This document shows, one piece after another, positions 1 through 8,666 of a stretch of DNA of 64,000 nucleotides. Numbering within the stretch: the first letter of the stretch is position 1; each line of letters starts with the position of its first letter. The position numbers and the translations under genes were made by a program. Where the stretch lies: positions 12,122,264 to 12,186,263 of the forward strand of contig NC_081211.1 of NCBI RefSeq assembly GCF_902713425.1. The letters are read 5' to 3'. This stretch comes from Acipenser ruthenus (lineage: Eukaryota; Chordata; Actinopteri; Acipenseriformes; Acipenseridae). The notes beneath the pieces are model-generated. The model was given only the letters and a program-made list of their open reading frames with translations. It was not told the DNA's origin and did not search any database.

Positions 1-567
1 GTATCCCCCAGGAGGAGCGGGAGTGTTTTCTTCTCAGCAACGAGCTGACAATGAGTGTTGTTTTTGGGCACCTGCTCGCTGCTACTGATGACCACTCCAA
101 TCTTCAGTCGGTGGATTGTTGAAGGAAGGGGACACATTCTGAGTGCGTATCTCATACTGGTAGAAACGCGGAAAAAAGAAACCATCAAGCCTAAAATTGT
201 TCAGTTGTTTAAATCAATAAGTACATTTCAAATGGATCATTGCTAATGTTAAAACAATTTAAGAACACTTTAAATAGGGCTTGACTAATATAAAAATATA
301 GGCATGTTATTTGCACTACGCAGGACTAGATTGAGCTTAAAAAAAGGCATTACATCTGAAAATAACTTGTGTTTACCCCCACTTACAAGGAAAGCGTCAA
401 ACTTTGTATTCGTCCTCGTAACAGTGTTAGAAAATGTAAACAGCAGTTGGAGAATGCCGAAGTCGATCATCCTAGCATGTTAAACGAGGGCATTTCTCAT
501 GTAAGCCACATCCAGTAATAGATCGTTTGTACTGTTCTCAATGGTCCGCATCCCAGCCTGAGACCAC
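1..567. other. Unit spacer before the LINE remnant
   Basis: This AT-rich spacer follows iMet across the unit boundary and occurs in every unit. I see no tRNA, convincing open frame or snoRNA here. A CTGATGA/CTGA pair near 85-140 lacks a terminal stem. Confidence 0.7.
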
Positions 568-1112
568 GATCCAATTGTAAAACTTTACAATGCATTAGTA
601 AGACCTTACCTAAAATATTGTGATCAGTTCTGATCACCTCTCTACAAAAAGGATATTGCTGCTCTAGAAAGAGTGCAAAGAAGAGCAACCAGAAATATCC
701 CAGGTTTAAAAGGCATGTTGTATGCAGACAGGCTAAAAGAACTGAATCTATTCAGTCTTGAACAAAAAAGACTACGCGGCGATCTGATTCAAACATTCAA
801 CATCCTAAAAGGTAGAGACAATGTCGACCCAGGGGACTTCTTTTTTGACATGAAAAAAGAAACAAGGACCAGCGGTCACAAATGGAGATTACATAAAGGG
901 GCATTCAAAACAGAAAATAGGAGGCACTTTTTTACACAGAGAATTGTGAGGGTCTGGAACCAACTCCCCAGTAATGTTGAAGCTGACACCCTGGGATCCT
1001 TCAAGAAGCTGCTTGATGAGAGTCTGGGATCAATAAGCTACTAACTACCAAACGAGCAAGATGGGCTGAATGGCCTCCTCTCGTTTGGAAACTTTCTTAT
1101 GTTCTTATGTTC
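568..1112 (+). mobile_element. CR1/L2-like LINE, 5'-truncated 3' end
   Basis: The + strand encodes the end of a non-LTR reverse-transcriptase ORF: LYNALVRPYLKYCDQF, a TGA where this family normally has a codon, then SPLYKKDIAALERVQRRATR and 115 more residues to a stop at 1044. The motif 'LERVQRRATR-IPGL...RLRGDLI...FFTQRIVRVWNQLP' is typical of CR1/L2-clade elements. A short 3' UTR ends in a TTCTTATG 8-mer repeat like the CR1 tail. Everything upstream is missing, as expected of incomplete target-primed reverse transcription. It sits at the same place in all units, so it inserted before the array amplified. The left boundary is approximate. Confidence 0.85.
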
Positions 1113-1528
1113 CTATATCCTATTGTGCTTGTTAAGCCATAGCGTGAATCTTGAAAACGTCTTGTTTGTTTAACAAAGCCAGCAGTCACTTTATTGATCA
1201 CCCTGTGGATTAAACGCTATTGGAACACAGATGATTGTGTTGAAGATGTTAATAGACTTTCAATGTACGCGTTGTAGAGCTAAGCGTTTGTTGAGGCAGT
1301 TCAAGCGCTGCACATTCAGGCAGCCGGTTGCAGTCTTTACCTGTTTCCTAGATGTTTGCCATTTGGTCTTACTCTGGAAGGAGTAGAACAAAAGCTAAAC
1401 CATTTGTTGAGAACCGCATTTGGGAGAAAACTTAAGTGTTTCAAAATGCATTTGTAAAGTGCATTTGTCTATTAGGTTGTTTATGGTGTGACAAAAAGAA
1501 TGCTATCTCGAAAACGCAGTCCTGTCAA
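1113..1528. other. Spacer between LINE and tRNA-Phe
   Basis: About 415 bp with no gene that I can recognise. Part of this spacer, together with tRNA-Phe, is deleted in unit 10. Confidence 0.6.
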
Positions 1529-1601
1529 GCCGAAATAGCTCAGTTGGGAGAGCGTTAGACTGAAGATCTAAAGGTCCCTGGTTCGATCCCGGGTTTCGGC
1601 A
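1529..1601 (+). tRNA. tRNA-Phe(GAA): tRNA-Phe(GAA), unit 1
   Basis: A 73-nt cloverleaf that, as far as I can recall, matches vertebrate tRNA-Phe base for base. Acceptor GCCGAAA pairs with TTTCGGC; the D-stem is GCTC/GAGC; the anticodon loop is CTGAAGA with anticodon GAA; the T-stem is CCTGG/CCGGG around TTCGATC; the discriminator is A. CCA is not encoded, as is normal in eukaryotes. The internal A box (TAGCTCAGTTGG) and B box (GGTTCGATCCC) would drive Pol III. A TTTTGTTTTGTTTTG run about 13 bases downstream supplies terminators. It reads UUY codons and is convergent with tRNA-Asn, 135 bp away. It should be functional. Confidence 0.98.
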
Positions 1602-1736
1602 AACACCAAGACATTTTGTTTTGTTTTGTATTATTTTGAACTAAAAACAGAGCACATTTTTTTCTTCATTGTAATTGGAGGAAATAACAACGTATTAGTG
1701 CCATTTTCTAATGTGATTAAGAAATTCAAAAAGCAT

Positions 1737-1768
1737 CGTCCCTGGGTGGGCTTGAACCACCAACCTTC

Positions 1769-1804
<36 letters not shown>

Positions 1805-1810
1805 AGAGAC
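1737..1810 (-). tRNA. tRNA-Asn(GTT): tRNA-Asn(GTT), unit 1
   Basis: On the minus strand this is a 74-nt cloverleaf starting GTCTCTGTGGCGCAATCGG, very close to vertebrate tRNA-Asn. The acceptor GTCTCTG/CAGGGAC includes one G-T pair. The D-stem is GCGC/GCGC, the anticodon loop is CTGTTAA with anticodon GTT, the T-arm is GGTGG TTCAAGC CCACC, and the discriminator is G. It reads AAY codons. On the minus strand a T5 run lies about 4 bases past the 3' end (AAAAA at 1728-1732), a good Pol III terminator. It faces tRNA-Phe. Confidence 0.97.
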
Positions 1811-2126
1811 CAACCTGCTCGACCTCTAAAGCATACGGGAGTGATTAGCAAGGCGAGATGCTGCAGAACCTGATCGAGGGAGCAGAACTCAGCCGAACCT
1901 GAAACCACATCTAAGAAGAAAGCAACACGGGGCAGGAAAGTCTATGTAATCCATTATGGCAGCACAACATACGTCATTTTGTTAGATAATACACTGGGGG
2001 TCCAACACAGCAGTGTGTGTAAATAGCTACAATGGAAACCAAATACTTACGGTTCAAATGGGAATCTTCATCAGATTTTAAGAACACATTTGACATACTT
2101 TACACTGCAAAGGAGGAAGGCAGGCA

Positions 2127-2134
2127 ATGCAAAT
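2127..2134 (+). promoter_or_regulatory. Perfect octamer ATGCAAAT
   Basis: ATGCAAAT is the Oct-1 octamer found in distal elements of vertebrate snRNA-type (external-promoter) genes. It recurs at the same place in all 13 units. A TATA-like stretch follows about 125 bp downstream. The motif is visible; its function is inferred. Confidence 0.35.
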
Positions 2135-2257
2135 GAGGCGTGATCCATTGCTAAAAAAATACATTAAATCTCCCTTTGTGCTTCTCGGAAGACATACGAC
2201 GGAGGGCGCACTGCACTTTTTCAGTTTGGGGAATGTTACAAATTAGCAGACTGTGCT

Positions 2258-2272
2258 TTAAAATACATATAG
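2258..2272 (+). promoter_or_regulatory. TATA-like element
   Basis: TTTAAAATACATATA lies 17-31 bp before a small hairpin (2289-2310). It could position Pol III or Pol II for a short RNA ending at the T-run at 2470. It is conserved in all units but unproven. Confidence 0.3.
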
Positions 2273-2288
2273 GGCGGGCTTCTCTGTT

Positions 2289-2482
2289 ACAAAGAATTAT
2301 CACACTTTGTATTTCTCTCCATGATGCATTGGGACAAAATACGTAGATTCATTAAAACTATTTGGAGAATGCGGGCATCGATCCCGCTACTTCTCGCTCC
2401 TTGTATTGTGGCAGCGATTCTCATAGGCTACAATCGCTGCTTGATAAGAGCGATTCAGATTGTTCAATATTTTTTTTTTTTT
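2289..2482 (+). other. Candidate structured transcript region with T-run
   Basis: A 6-bp hairpin (ACAAAG 2289-2294 with CTTTGT 2305-2310) is followed by a perfect 9-bp hairpin (GCAGCGATT 2411-2419 with AATCGCTGC 2432-2440) and a 13-T run at 2470-2482. Upstream are an octamer and a TATA-like box. Together these fit a ~180-nt Pol III RNA, but I do not recognise it as any known RNA. The minus strand contains the Ala tRNA fragment. Confidence 0.25.
2363..2397 (-). pseudogene. tRNA-Ala 3' half, unit 1
   Basis: The minus strand reads GCGAGAAGTAGCGGGATCGA, then TGCCCGCATTCTCCA. This matches the 3' end of vertebrate tRNA-Ala(AGC): 3' anticodon-stem strand, variable loop, complete T-arm and 3' acceptor strand with discriminator A. 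The 5' half, anticodon and A box are replaced by unrelated sequence containing a 9-bp hairpin. A TTTT run (minus strand) lies 6-9 bases past the end. The full gene was probably present in an ancestral unit. Confidence 0.85.
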
Positions 2483-2501
2483 ATTGGCAATGTAGTTGCC
2501 A

Positions 2502-2621
2502 TTTGCAAATTCAAAAATAAATTGAACAATCAAAAATGATAATACTTGCTTTTGTATCACACGACAATCTTAAGGTATGCTTTAACGGCTAGGCTGTCTC
2601 AAGTTAGTTTGTATTGTTAAT
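2502..2621. repeat. Internal duplicated segment, short copy
   Basis: From TTTGCAAATTCAAAAATAAA to GTTTGTATTGTTAAT this ~120 bp matches 4153-4427 closely at both ends. It includes CTTGCTTTTGTATCACACGA and a GCTTTAACGGCT block. It lies beside the Ala fragment, while the other copy lies beside iMet. Both copies are present in every full unit. Confidence 0.8.
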
Positions 2622-2750
2622 ACCATACCTCTGTTTGATCGCTATACAATCAATATGTTGTGTAGGCTAAATTGTATAAATAAACGCCCGGAAACATTCA
2701 AATCCAAACACGTTAAAAGATGAAATAGTGTGGAATAGAAACAAAGAATT

Positions 2751-2822
2751 TGACCTCGACGTGATTTGAACACGTAACCTTCTGATCAGGAGTCAGAGGC
2801 GCTACCGTTGCGCCACGAAGTC
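2751..2822 (-). tRNA. tRNA-Trp body with CCT (Arg) anticodon, unit 1
   Basis: On the minus strand this 72-nt cloverleaf is clearly a vertebrate tRNA-Trp (GACTTCGTGGCGCAACGGTA at the 5' end). The acceptor stem is fully paired with one G-T, the D-stem is GCGC/GCGC, and the T-arm is ACGTG TTCAAAT CACGT. The anticodon loop is CTCCTGA instead of Trp CTCCAGA, so the anticodon is CCT, which decodes AGG (Arg). This is a single A36-to-T change. TrpRS normally needs CCA and ArgRS reads C35, so charging is uncertain. The downstream flank has only T3 runs close by and a TTTT some 35 bases away, a weak terminator. It may be an anticodon-switched gene or a pseudogene with an intact fold. Confidence 0.93.
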
Positions 2823-3434
2823 CTGGCAATTTTTGTACTTGTTATGGAATGCTAGAGTGCACAGCAAGCATGCCAAACGCATGGTAATGCCGACGCTCAT
2901 ACTAGGAAAACATTCAAGCGTCATGGGAAACAGCCGTCAATAGGTGTTCGTAGCCAGCAGGGCTATGAAGCTGTCGGAAGTGTGTTTGATTCTCAGCTTT
3001 AAAAGTAAAGAAAACATAAAACAATGCGATTTGCTTTTATAATGTTCATTAATTGAAACGTAGGCATAAACACAGTTGTACTGGCTGGGAATCGTTTCGG
3101 TTCAAATTCTTGGAAAGCAGCTATGCTGAGCAATATATCACCAACGGGGGAAAGCTGGCAGTACTGAGTGACACAGAAGAAGGATTCTCTCAGCGTGTCT
3201 CCTCTGAATGCGCACTGGCACAAAGAGGCTTTGCTCATCTAATGACGTGGCGGAATGCAATAATGTATTGGGTTAATTTATCAACAAAAGAAACATAAAC
3301 AAAAGTGTATGTAATTATTTGTGAATAAACTGTCTTACTTATACGATGGGACCAGGAACTTACATCCGCAATTTAATGATCGGCCAACCACAAAGAGACT
3401 TTGTCTTGACCAGTAATTTAAAAACATGCGGCAA
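2823..3434. other. Spacer between Trp-type and Val genes
   Basis: About 610 bp. A B box-like GGTTCAAATTC occurs near 3099 on the plus strand, but no cloverleaf forms around it. No other gene is recognisable. Confidence 0.6.
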
Positions 3435-3507
3435 TGGTTTTACTGGGGATAGCACCCAGGGCCTTCTGCGTGTAAAGCAGACGTGATAATCACTACACTA
3501 TGGAACC
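3435..3507 (-). tRNA. tRNA-Val(TAC): tRNA-Val(TAC), unit 1, likely decayed
   Basis: The minus strand starts GGTTCCATAGTGTAGTGATT and has anticodon loop TTTACAC (anticodon TAC, GUA codons); the body matches vertebrate tRNA-Val(TAC). The D-loop has GA where G18-G19 is expected, in all units. The acceptor 3' strand is TAAAACC against GGTTCCA, giving two mismatches, and the T-loop is TGCTATC, lacking the usual TTC. On the minus strand a T5 terminator lies near 3420. A damaged gene, possibly a pseudogene. Confidence 0.85.
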
Positions 3508-4026
3508 TAGGCAGAACTGTGTCGGTGCTCCTACATTATTGTCTACATGCATCTCAAATAATTACAATGTCATTTATCAGACCCTTCGGCGTTGTCTTTA
3601 AAAATTAAACTTCCCAGACCGAACGCAGGCTAACATTAAATCAATGAATCTTAAATATTTTCTATAGCGCCCCATATGCGATTCACAAAATCTACTTAAA
3701 AACAAGACAATATCTCATTGTAAGCCTGGTCGAACAAAAGAAGTCTTCAGTGTAATTTTAAACAAAGAGTGCTTTCCACGATTTACGATGCTTTAGAGAG
3801 ACGGAATATTGGAATTGGCAGCCGAGACTGGGGAATAAAACTGCCCGTGATCAAAGTGGGCAGAAAAGCTGCATATTTTCCATAAGGTATTTTTGAGGAA
3901 AGAAAACGGTTCTCTCTGATTTGCAACGTTTCTATGGTTCGGCCCGGCCACTGCCGTGTGTCTGGTTAAAACGATGAGTTCAGTTTTTTTTTCTTCTGCT
4001 TGGTAATTCAGTCTTGAGGCAACTGT
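3508..4026. other. Spacer between Val and iMet genes
   Basis: About 520 bp, AT-rich. A short inverted repeat (CTGCCC / GGGCAG near 3840-3865) is visible; no gene is recognised. Confidence 0.6.
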
Positions 4027-4098
4027 AGCAGAGTGGCGCAGCGGAAGCATGCTGGGCCCATAACCCAGAGGTCGATGGATCGAAACCATCCTCTGCTA
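4027..4098 (+). tRNA. tRNA-iMet(CAT): Initiator tRNA-Met(CAT), unit 1, D-stem variant
   Basis: A 72-nt gene starting AGCAGAGTGGCGCAGCGGAA and ending CCTCTGCTA, the vertebrate initiator. Initiator marks are the A1-T72 acceptor end, three G-C pairs next to the anticodon loop (GGG CCCATAA CCC) and an A-containing T-loop (ATCGAAA). The D-stem 3' strand is GCAT where GCGT is canonical, leaving one C-A mismatch. A T5 terminator follows 8 bases later. The transcript would enter 48S initiation complexes with eIF2. Confidence 0.96.
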
Positions 4099-4152
4099 GC
4101 TTGTTTTTCTTCTGTTAGCAAAGTAGTTTTTCTAAAATATAAACTGAACTGA

Positions 4153-4427
4153 TTTGCAAATTCAAAAAATAAATTCATTAACAAAATAGAAAATATTTCG
4201 ACTAGATGTATGTTTTCAATTTCTTCAAAAAGTAGTCTCAAGCTCGTTGATTCAGTCGCTTTAAAATCCACCTCTATGTCCCGCTGCAGCAGCGCTGTGT
4301 GCTGTGGCTCGAGCTTGTTTGACGAGACAGGCAATGCAAAAATGATAAAACTTGCTTTTGTATCACACGACAAACTTAACGTATGCTTTAACGGCTTGGC
4401 TGTCTCAAGTTAGTTTGTATTGTTAAT
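4153..4427. repeat. Internal duplicated segment, long copy
   Basis: Counterpart of 2502-2621 with about 155 bp extra in the middle. The extra part contains an 8-bp inverted repeat (CAAGCTCG / CGAGCTTG, about 60 bp apart). The flanking matched blocks suggest an old duplication within the ancestral unit. Confidence 0.8.
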
Positions 4428-5135
4428 GTAACACCTCGTTTTTGCCCATTCGTTGTATCACATGAATTGAGCTTGCCAGTTGGGGGTGACGGTCTGCCAA
4501 TACAAGTTAAGACTATATTTGCAAGGATCATTTCTAGAGTGAAACATGTTTTGAAGGGATTGGTCTCGGTATCCCCCAGGAGGAGCGGGAGTGTTTTCTT
4601 CTCAGCAACGAGCTGACAATGAGTGTTGTTTTTGGGCACCTGCTCGCTGCTACTGATGACCACTCCAATCTTCAGTCGGTGGATTGTTGAAGGAAGGGGA
4701 CACATTCTGAGTGCGTATCTCATACTGGTAGAAACGCGGAAAAAAGAAACCATCAAGCCTAAAATTGTTCAGTTGTTTAAATCAATAAGCACATTTCAAA
4801 TGGATCATTGCTAATGTTAAAACAATTTAAGAACACTTTAAATAGGGCTTGACTAATATAAAAATATAGGCATGTTATTTGCACTACGCAGGACTAGATT
4901 GAGCTTAAAAAAAGGCATTACATCTGAAAATAACTTGTGTTTACCCCCACTTACAAGGAAAGCGTCAAACTTTGTATTCGTCCTCGTAACAGTGTTAGAA
5001 AATGTAAACAGCAGTTGGAGAATGCCGAAGTCGATCATCCTAGCATGTTAAACGAGGGCATTTCTCATGTAAGCCACATCCAGTAATAGATCGTTTGTAC
5101 TGTTCTCAATGGTCCGCATCCCAGCCTGAGACCAC

Positions 5136-5680
5136 GATCCAATTGTAAAACTTTACAATGCATTAGTAAGACCTTACCTAAAATATTGTGATCAGTTCTG
5201 ATCACCTCTCTACAAAAAGGATATTGCTGCTCTAGAAAGAGTGCAAAGAAGAGCAACCAGAAATATCCCAGGTTTAAAAGGCATGTTGTATGCAGACAGG
5301 CTAAAAGAACTGAATCTATTCAGTCTTGAACAAAAAAGACTACGCGGCGATCTGATTCAAACATTCAACATCCTAAAAGGTAGAGACAATGTCGACCCAG
5401 GGGACTTCTTTTTTGACATGAAAAAAGAAACAAGGACCAGCGGTCACAAATGGAGATTACATAAAGGGGCATTCAAAACAGAAAATAGGAGGCACTTTTT
5501 TACACAGAGAATTGTGAGGGTCTGGAACCAACTCCCCAGTAATGTTGAAGCTGACACCCTGGGATCCTTCAAGAAGCTGCTTGATGAGAGTCTGGGATCA
5601 ATAAGCTACTAACTACCAAACGAGCAAGATGGGCTGAATGGCCTCCTCTCGTTTGGAAACTTTCTTATGTTCTTATGTTC
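5136..5680 (+). mobile_element. CR1/L2-like LINE remnant, unit 2
   Basis: Copy of the unit 1 remnant with the same 123-residue frame and TTCTTATG tail. Confidence 0.85.
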
Positions 5681-6096
5681 CTATATCCTATTGTGCTTGT
5701 TAAGCCATAGCGTGAATCTTGAAAACGTCTTGTTTGTTTAACAAAGCCAGCAGTCACTTTATTGATCACCCTGTGGATTAAACGCTATTGGAACACAGAT
5801 GATTGTGTTGAAGATGTTAATAGACTTTCAATGTACGCGTTGTAGAGCTAAGCGTTTGTTGAGGCAGTTCAAGCGCTGCACATTCAGGCAGCCGGTTGCA
5901 GTCTTTACCTGTTTCCTAGATGTTTGCCATTTGGTCTTACTCTGGAAGGAGTAGAACAAAAGCTAAACCATTTGTTGAGAACCGCATTTGGGAGAAAACT
6001 TAAGTGTTTCAAAATGCATTTGTAAAGTGCATTTGTCTATTAGGTTGTTTATGGTGTGACAAAAAGAATGCTATCTCGAAAACGCAGTCCTGTCAA

Positions 6097-6169
6097 GCCG
6101 AAATAGCTCAGTTGGGAGTGCGTTAGACTGAAGATCTAAAGGTCCCTGGTTCGATCCCGGTTTTCGGCA
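6097..6169 (+). tRNA. tRNA-Phe(GAA): tRNA-Phe(GAA), unit 2, variant stems
   Basis: Anticodon GAA is kept. The D-stem 3' strand is GTGC instead of GAGC, and the last T-stem base is T instead of G (CCGGT). Each change removes one pair, so this copy may be poorly expressed or unstable. Unit 5 has the same pair of changes. Confidence 0.93.
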
Positions 6170-6304
6170 AACACCAAGACATTTTGTTTTGTTTTGTATT
6201 ATTTTGAACTAAAAACAGAGCACATTTTTTTCTTCATTGTAATTGGAGGAAATAACAACGTATTAGTGCCATTTTCTAATGTGATTAAGAAATTCAAAAA
6301 GCAT

Positions 6305-6336
6305 CGTCCCTGGGTGGGCTTGAACCACCAACCTTC

Positions 6337-6372
<36 letters not shown>

Positions 6373-6378
6373 AGAGAC
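6305..6378 (-). tRNA. tRNA-Asn(GTT): tRNA-Asn(GTT), unit 2
   Basis: Same as the unit 1 copy, with its terminator. Confidence 0.97.
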
Positions 6379-6930
6379 CAACCTGCTCGACCTCTAAAGC
6401 ATACGGGAGTGATTAGCAAGGCGAGATGCTGCAGAACCTGATCGAGGGAGCAGAACTCAGCCGAACCTGAAACCACATCTAAGAAGAAAGCAACACGGGG
6501 CAGGAAAGTCTATGTAATCCATTATGGCAGCACAACATACGTCATTTTGTTAGATAACACACTGGGGGTCCAACACAGCAGTGTGTGTAAATAGCTACAA
6601 TGGAAACCAAATACTTACGGTTCAAATGGGAATCTTCATCAGATTTTAAGAACACATTTGACATACTTTACACTGCAAAGGAGGAAGGCAGGCAATGCAA
6701 ATGAGGCGTGATCCATTGCTAAAAAAATACATTAAATCTCCCTTTGTGCTTCTCGGAAGACATACGACGGAGGGCGCACTGCACTTTTTCAGTTTGGGGA
6801 ATGTTACAAATTAGCAGACTGTGCTTTAAAATACATATAGGGCGGGCTTCTCTGTTACAAAGAATTATCACACTTTGTATTTCTCTCCATGATGCATTGG
6901 GACAAAATACGTAGATTCATTAAAACTATT

Positions 6931-6965
6931 TGGAGAATGCGGGCATCGATCCCGCTACTTCTCGC
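6931..6965 (-). pseudogene. tRNA-Ala 3' half, unit 2
   Basis: Same fragment as unit 1, unchanged. Confidence 0.85.
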
Positions 6966-7318
6966 TCCTTGTATTGTGGCAGCGATTCTCATAGGCTACA
7001 ATCGCTGCTTGATAAGAGCGATTCAGATTGTTCAATATTTTTTTTTTTTTATTGGCAATGTAGTTGCCATTTGCAAATTCAAAAATAAATTGAACAATCA
7101 AAAATGATAATACTTGCTTTTGTATCACACGACAATCTTAAGGTATGCTTTAACGGCTAGGCTGTCTCAAGTTAGTTTGTATTGTTAATACCATACCTCT
7201 GTTTGATCGCTATACAATCAATATGTTGTGTAGGCTAAATTGTATAAATAAACGCCCGGAAACATTCAAATCCAAACACGTTAAAAGATGAAATAGTGTG
7301 GAATAGAAACAAAGAATT

Positions 7319-7390
7319 TGACCTCGACGTGATTTGAACACGTAACCTTCTGATCAGGAGTCAGAGGCGCTACCGTTGCGCCACGAAGTC
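7319..7390 (-). tRNA. tRNA-Trp body with CCT anticodon, unit 2
   Basis: Identical fold and anticodon loop (CTCCTGA) to unit 1. Confidence 0.93.
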
Positions 7391-8002
7391 CTGGCAATTT
7401 TTGTACTTGTTATGGAATGCTAGAGTGCACAGCAAGCATGCCAAACGCATGGTAATGCCGACGCTCATACTAGGAAAACATTCAAGCGTCATGGGAAACA
7501 GCCGTCAATAGGTGTTCGTAGCCAGCAGGGCTATGAAGCTGTCGGAAGTGTGTTTGATTCTCAGCTTTAAAAGTAAAGAAAACATAAAACAATGCGATTT
7601 GCTTTTATAATGTTCATTAATTGAAACGTAGGCATAAACACAGTTGTACTGGCTGGGAATCGTTTCGGTTCAAATTCTTGGAAAGCAGCTATGCTGAGCA
7701 ATATATCACCAACGGGGGAAAGCTGGCAGTACTGAGTGACACAGAAGAAGGATTCTCTCAGCGTGTCTCCTCTGAGTGCGCACTGGCACAAAGAGGCTTT
7801 GCTCATCTAATGACGTGGCGGAATGCAATAATGTATTGGGTTAATTTATCAACAAAAGAAACATAAACAAAAGTGTATGTAATTATTTGTGAATAAACTG
7901 TCTTACTTATACGATGGGACCAGGAACTTACATCCGCAATTTAATGATCGGCCAACCACAAAGAGACTTTGTCTTGACCAGTAATTTAAAAACATGCGGC
8001 AA

Positions 8003-8075
8003 TGGTTCTACTGGGGATAGCACCCAGGGCCTTCTGCGTGTAAAGCAGACGTGATAATCACTACACTATGGAACC
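8003..8075 (-). tRNA. tRNA-Val(TAC): tRNA-Val(TAC), unit 2, type A form
   Basis: The acceptor 3' strand is TAGAACC, one mismatch; the T-loop is TGCTATC. Anticodon TAC is intact. Doubtful activity. Confidence 0.85.
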
Positions 8076-8594
8076 TAGGCAGAACTGTGTCGGTGCTCCT
8101 ACATTATTGTCTACATGCATCTCAAATAATTACAATGTCATTTATCAGACCCTTCGGCGTTGTCTTTAAAAATTAAACTTCCCAGACCGAACGCAGGCTA
8201 ACATTAAATCAATGAATCTTAAATATTTTCTATAGCGCCCCATATGCGATTCACAAAATCTACTTAAAAACAAGACAATATCTCATTGTAAGCCTGGTCG
8301 AACAAAAGAAGTCTTCAGTGTAATTTTAAACAAAGAGTGCTTTCCACGATTTACGATGCTTTAGAGAGACGGAATATTGGAATTGGCAGCCGAGACTGGG
8401 GAATAAAACTGCCCGTGATCAAAGTGGGCAGAAAAGCTGCATATTTTCCATAAGGTATTTTTGAGGAAAGAAAACGGTTCTCTCTGATTTGCAACGTTTC
8501 TATGGTTCGGCCCGGCCACTGCCGTGTGTCTGGTTAAAACGATGAGTTCAGTTTTTTTTTCTTCTGCTTGGTAATTCAGTCTTGAGGCAACTGT

Positions 8595-8666
8595 AGCAGA
8601 GTGGCGCAGCGGAAGGGTGCTGGGCCCATAACCCAGAGGTCGATGGATCGAAACCATCCTCTGCTA
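8595..8666 (+). tRNA. tRNA-iMet(CAT): Initiator tRNA-Met(CAT), unit 2, D-stem variant
   Basis: The D-stem 3' strand is GGGT, giving a G-G mismatch at a different pair from unit 1. All initiator marks are kept. Confidence 0.95.

Larger units (their letters stand above)
1..4568. repeat. tRNA tandem unit 1 (type A, full length)
   Basis: This is the reference unit, 4568 bp; phase is set arbitrarily by the window edge, where the same motif (GTATCCCCCA) recurs at 4569, 9137 and onward. It carries the LINE remnant, Phe, Asn, Ala fragment, Trp-type, Val and initiator Met genes. Type A marks are TTTAAATAGGG near 270, ATGATGCATTGGGAC near 2322 and a Val acceptor mismatch. The unit is compact and mostly AT-rich spacer. 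Confidence 0.97.

Noticed and set aside
84-145. C/D snoRNA-like boxes (CTGATGA and CTGA)
   Set aside because: The C box has the wrong first base, and the flanks do not form a terminal stem.
2025-2065. A-box/B-box-like pair (TAGCTACAATGG and GGTTCAAATGG)
   Set aside because: The spacing is too short for a tRNA, and no stems pair.
2183-2225. U6 snRNA-like start (GTGCTTCTCGGAAGACATAC)
   Set aside because: The first ~20 bases resemble the U6 5' end, but no ACAGAGA or catalytic-stem sequence follows, so the likeness is probably chance.
3090-3115. B box-like GGTTCAAATTC on the plus strand
   Set aside because: No acceptor, D-arm or anticodon arm can be drawn around it; a lone promoter-like match is not enough to call a tRNA.
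3793-4373. Overlapping open frames of 98-122 codons repeated in every unit
   Set aside because: They overlap the iMet gene and AT-rich spacer, lie on opposite strands of one another, lack recognisable domains and shift with small indels between units. They are by-products of repetition, not genes.
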